From the NCBI GenBank assembly GCA_040756415.1, contig JBFLYZ010000104.1, positions 1 to 7,382 on the forward strand: a DNA stretch of 7,382 nucleotides, read 5' to 3'. The translations under genes were made by a program, and so were the position numbers. Below are positions 6,282-7,382 of this stretch, one piece after another; positions within the stretch are counted from its first letter, which is position 1; every line of letters starts with the position of its first letter. Origin of the DNA: JBFLYZ01 sp040756415 (GTDB lineage: Bacteria; Bacteroidota; Bacteroidia; JADZBD01). The notes beneath the pieces are model-generated. The model made no database searches. It saw only the letters and a program-made list of their open reading frames with translations, and was not told the DNA's origin.

Positions 6282-6320
6282 CGGATCCGGGCTAAAAGTT
6301 TAACAGGCGGATGCCAGTTC

Positions 6321-6362
6321 AAAAGCACCGGAACCCACTGTAAGACAGGGGTTCCGAAGCTT
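6321..6362 (-). terminator. Hairpin terminator of the DUF4349 gene
   Basis: CGGAACCC (6329-6336) pairs perfectly with GGGTTCCG (6349-6356). A further CTG/CAG pair lies inside, past a bulged A6337, leaving a 5-base loop. Outside, AAGC (6323-6326) can pair with GCTT (6359-6362). Read on the minus strand, the stem is followed by GTGCTTTTG, a short T run. It starts about 25 bases beyond the DUF4349 stop. CAGGCG (6304-6309) and CGCCTG (6365-6370) could extend it further. Confidence 0.55.
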
Positions 6363-6381
6363 AACGCCTGACGGTAAGAGG

Positions 6382-7287
6382 CTATTTTTTATTGATCCTT
6401 GCCATAACCGGCTTCAGCCAGTCCGCTACGCGGGTAATGCAGAATGCGCTGAAAAAGATCAGTGCGATCGTGGATACGAACACAAAATAGTATTTGATCG
6501 TCCACTCCAGGGCCACTTTGATCCGGTGCAGTATGCTGATGGTGGGCGGTACATATTTCTCGCGTTCAGCCAGGGTCAGCCGTACCGTGCAGAACTCGTT
6601 TTCAGCGTCAAAATCTCCAAGCGAAACCCCCAGCTCCTGCAGTTGCTGTTCGATTTCCAGGATCCGGTTGGTCAGCGCCATATACTCATCGATCTTACCC
6701 GGCTTGTCGCGCAGTTCCATCAGGGTGGTGCGCGTCTTTTCAAGCGAAGCCTTCTGGGCGTTCATGTTCCGGTATTCGTTGGTCTTGTCTGTCTTGGTGA
6801 CCTGAATGGCCAGCAGCTTGCCTACTTTACGTATATCGGTGATCATGCTGTCGAATTGGGCGGGAGGCACGCCAATGGACAGATGTACCTGCCTGTAACC
6901 GGGATTGCCCTGGTTATGCTCATACTGGATGAGGCTGTTGTAGCGCCCGACCAGGCCACGTACGGTTTTTTCGTCCTTTTCGAATTCTTCGGTACGGCTT
7001 TGAAGCGAGGCTATTTTTTCGAATTTCTGCTCACTGATGACGGTGACGGGAGCGGATTCCTGCTCGCTGTATTTAGCCTTTATGGATGAGGTGTTCATGT
7101 ACTTATCACTCGCATAGTTCCGTTTCAGGCCACTGTTGCCTTCAAAGAAATCGCTGATGTAGTCGAAGGGGTCGTCCTCCTTTGGAGAGGAGCTTGCATA
7201 GCCGTATGCCAGCCTGAAAAGAAAAAATCCGATAAATCCGTAGATAAAATAAAAGGCCAGGCGCCTGATCCGTTTTTTGGAGTCCAT
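6382..7287 (-). CDS. DUF4349 domain-containing membrane protein
   Basis: A 301-residue envelope protein. A basic N-terminus (KKRIRR) precedes a membrane segment or uncleaved signal anchor at 11-29; no lipobox is present, although many DUF4349 proteins are lipoproteins. The DUF4349 region runs about 80-285: a beta-strand with VHLSIGVPPAQFDSMITDI (134-152), KVGKLLAIQVTKTDKT (154-169), a long coiled-coil hairpin (172-220, including a heptad-like LTNRILEIEQQLQELG) and the strand FCTVRLTLAE (232-241). A second membrane segment is at 265-286, followed by a basic tail. The middle part therefore lies outside the cytoplasm. The biochemical function of the family is not established. The ATG at 7287 has no Shine-Dalgarno sequence. 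It is upstream of the lipoprotein gene on the same strand, but a hairpin and a new promoter separate them. Confidence 0.88.
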   Translation of the reverse strand: MDSKKRIRRLAFYFIYGFIGFFLFRLAYGYASSSPKEDDPFDYISDFFEGNSGLKRNYASDKYMNTSSIKAKYSEQESAPVTVISEQKFEKIASLQSRTEEFEKDEKTVRGLVGRYNSLIQYEHNQGNPGYRQVHLSIGVPPAQFDSMITDIRKVGKLLAIQVTKTDKTNEYRNMNAQKASLEKTRTTLMELRDKPGKIDEYMALTNRILEIEQQLQELGVSLGDFDAENEFCTVRLTLAEREKYVPPTISILHRIKVALEWTIKYYFVFVSTIALIFFSAFCITRVADWLKPVMARINKK

Positions 7288-7382
7288 GTGTGTTGGTTTA
7301 AGGTTTTGTAACTAAGAGGCAGGAGGGCGCCCGATTCCATAAAAAACTCCGGAATTAACTGAAAACGGACCCGGGCCGCAGG

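Noticed and set aside
6526..7089. A 187-codon plus-strand open frame opposite the DUF4349 gene
   Set aside because: The minus-strand DUF4349 frame has coherent membrane segments, coiled coil and family motifs; the plus-strand frame has none.
5896..7346. The 12-mer ATTCCATAAAAA at 5896-5907 and again at 7334-7345
   Set aside because: It is short, A-rich, has no shared flanks and sits in unrelated intergenic contexts, so chance is the simplest explanation.
7334..7355. ATTCC/GGAAT pairing with a T6 run on the minus strand, as terminator of a gene beyond the window
   Set aside because: The stem is only 5 bp with a 12-base loop and the T run lies inside the loop, so it does not form a proper terminator.

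Overview
The base composition, promoters and proteins point to a member of the Bacteroidota, probably near the Chitinophaga/Sphingobacteria/Cytophaga groups; finer placement is not justified. The evidence is the -7 box of the form TAnnTTTG (clear copies at 89-96 and 4433-4440), start codons without a Shine-Dalgarno sequence but with A-rich leaders, a PadR + PspC gene pair of the Bacteroidota type, a TPR/SpoIIE membrane phosphatase, and an enolase with Bacteroidota-like wording. No phage, transposon, CRISPR, tRNA or rRNA sequence is visible. This looks like ordinary chromosomal core sequence.

Layout. Bases 1-133 are an AT-rich regulatory region with an imperfect palindrome (53-77) just upstream of a -7 box. 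It drives a two-gene operon: a PadR-family regulator (134-484) and, 7 bases later, a 553-residue multi-pass PspC-domain protein (492-2153). A strong rho-independent terminator (2237-2277) closes the operon. Next is a separate gene for a TPR/coiled-coil/SpoIIE-type PP2C phosphatase (2322-4415), whose start codon can be drawn inside a small hairpin. Enolase (4478-5767) follows with its own promoter at 4433-4440. Bases 5768-5935 form a convergent intergenic region with three adjacent hairpins. On the minus strand lie a roughly 100-residue predicted lipoprotein (5936-6238) and a DUF4349 membrane protein (6382-7287), separated by a hairpin terminator and a promoter with symmetric elements. Bases 7288-7382 are upstream of the DUF4349 gene and hold no promoter that I can call. 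No gene-free stretch exceeds 300 bases.

How the genes relate. PadR and PspC form a probable self-repressed envelope-stress or membrane-state module. The phosphatase is a signal-transduction output protein with a likely periplasmic TPR sensor and a cytoplasmic catalytic domain; its partner is not in the window. Enolase is a housekeeping glycolytic enzyme. The lipoprotein and the DUF4349 protein are both envelope proteins of unknown role. Nothing here is a clear new system. The best leads are the PadR operator/promoter arrangement, an A9 tract inside pspC, the start-codon hairpin of the phosphatase gene, the overlapping hairpins downstream of enolase, and the symmetric promoter of the lipoprotein gene.
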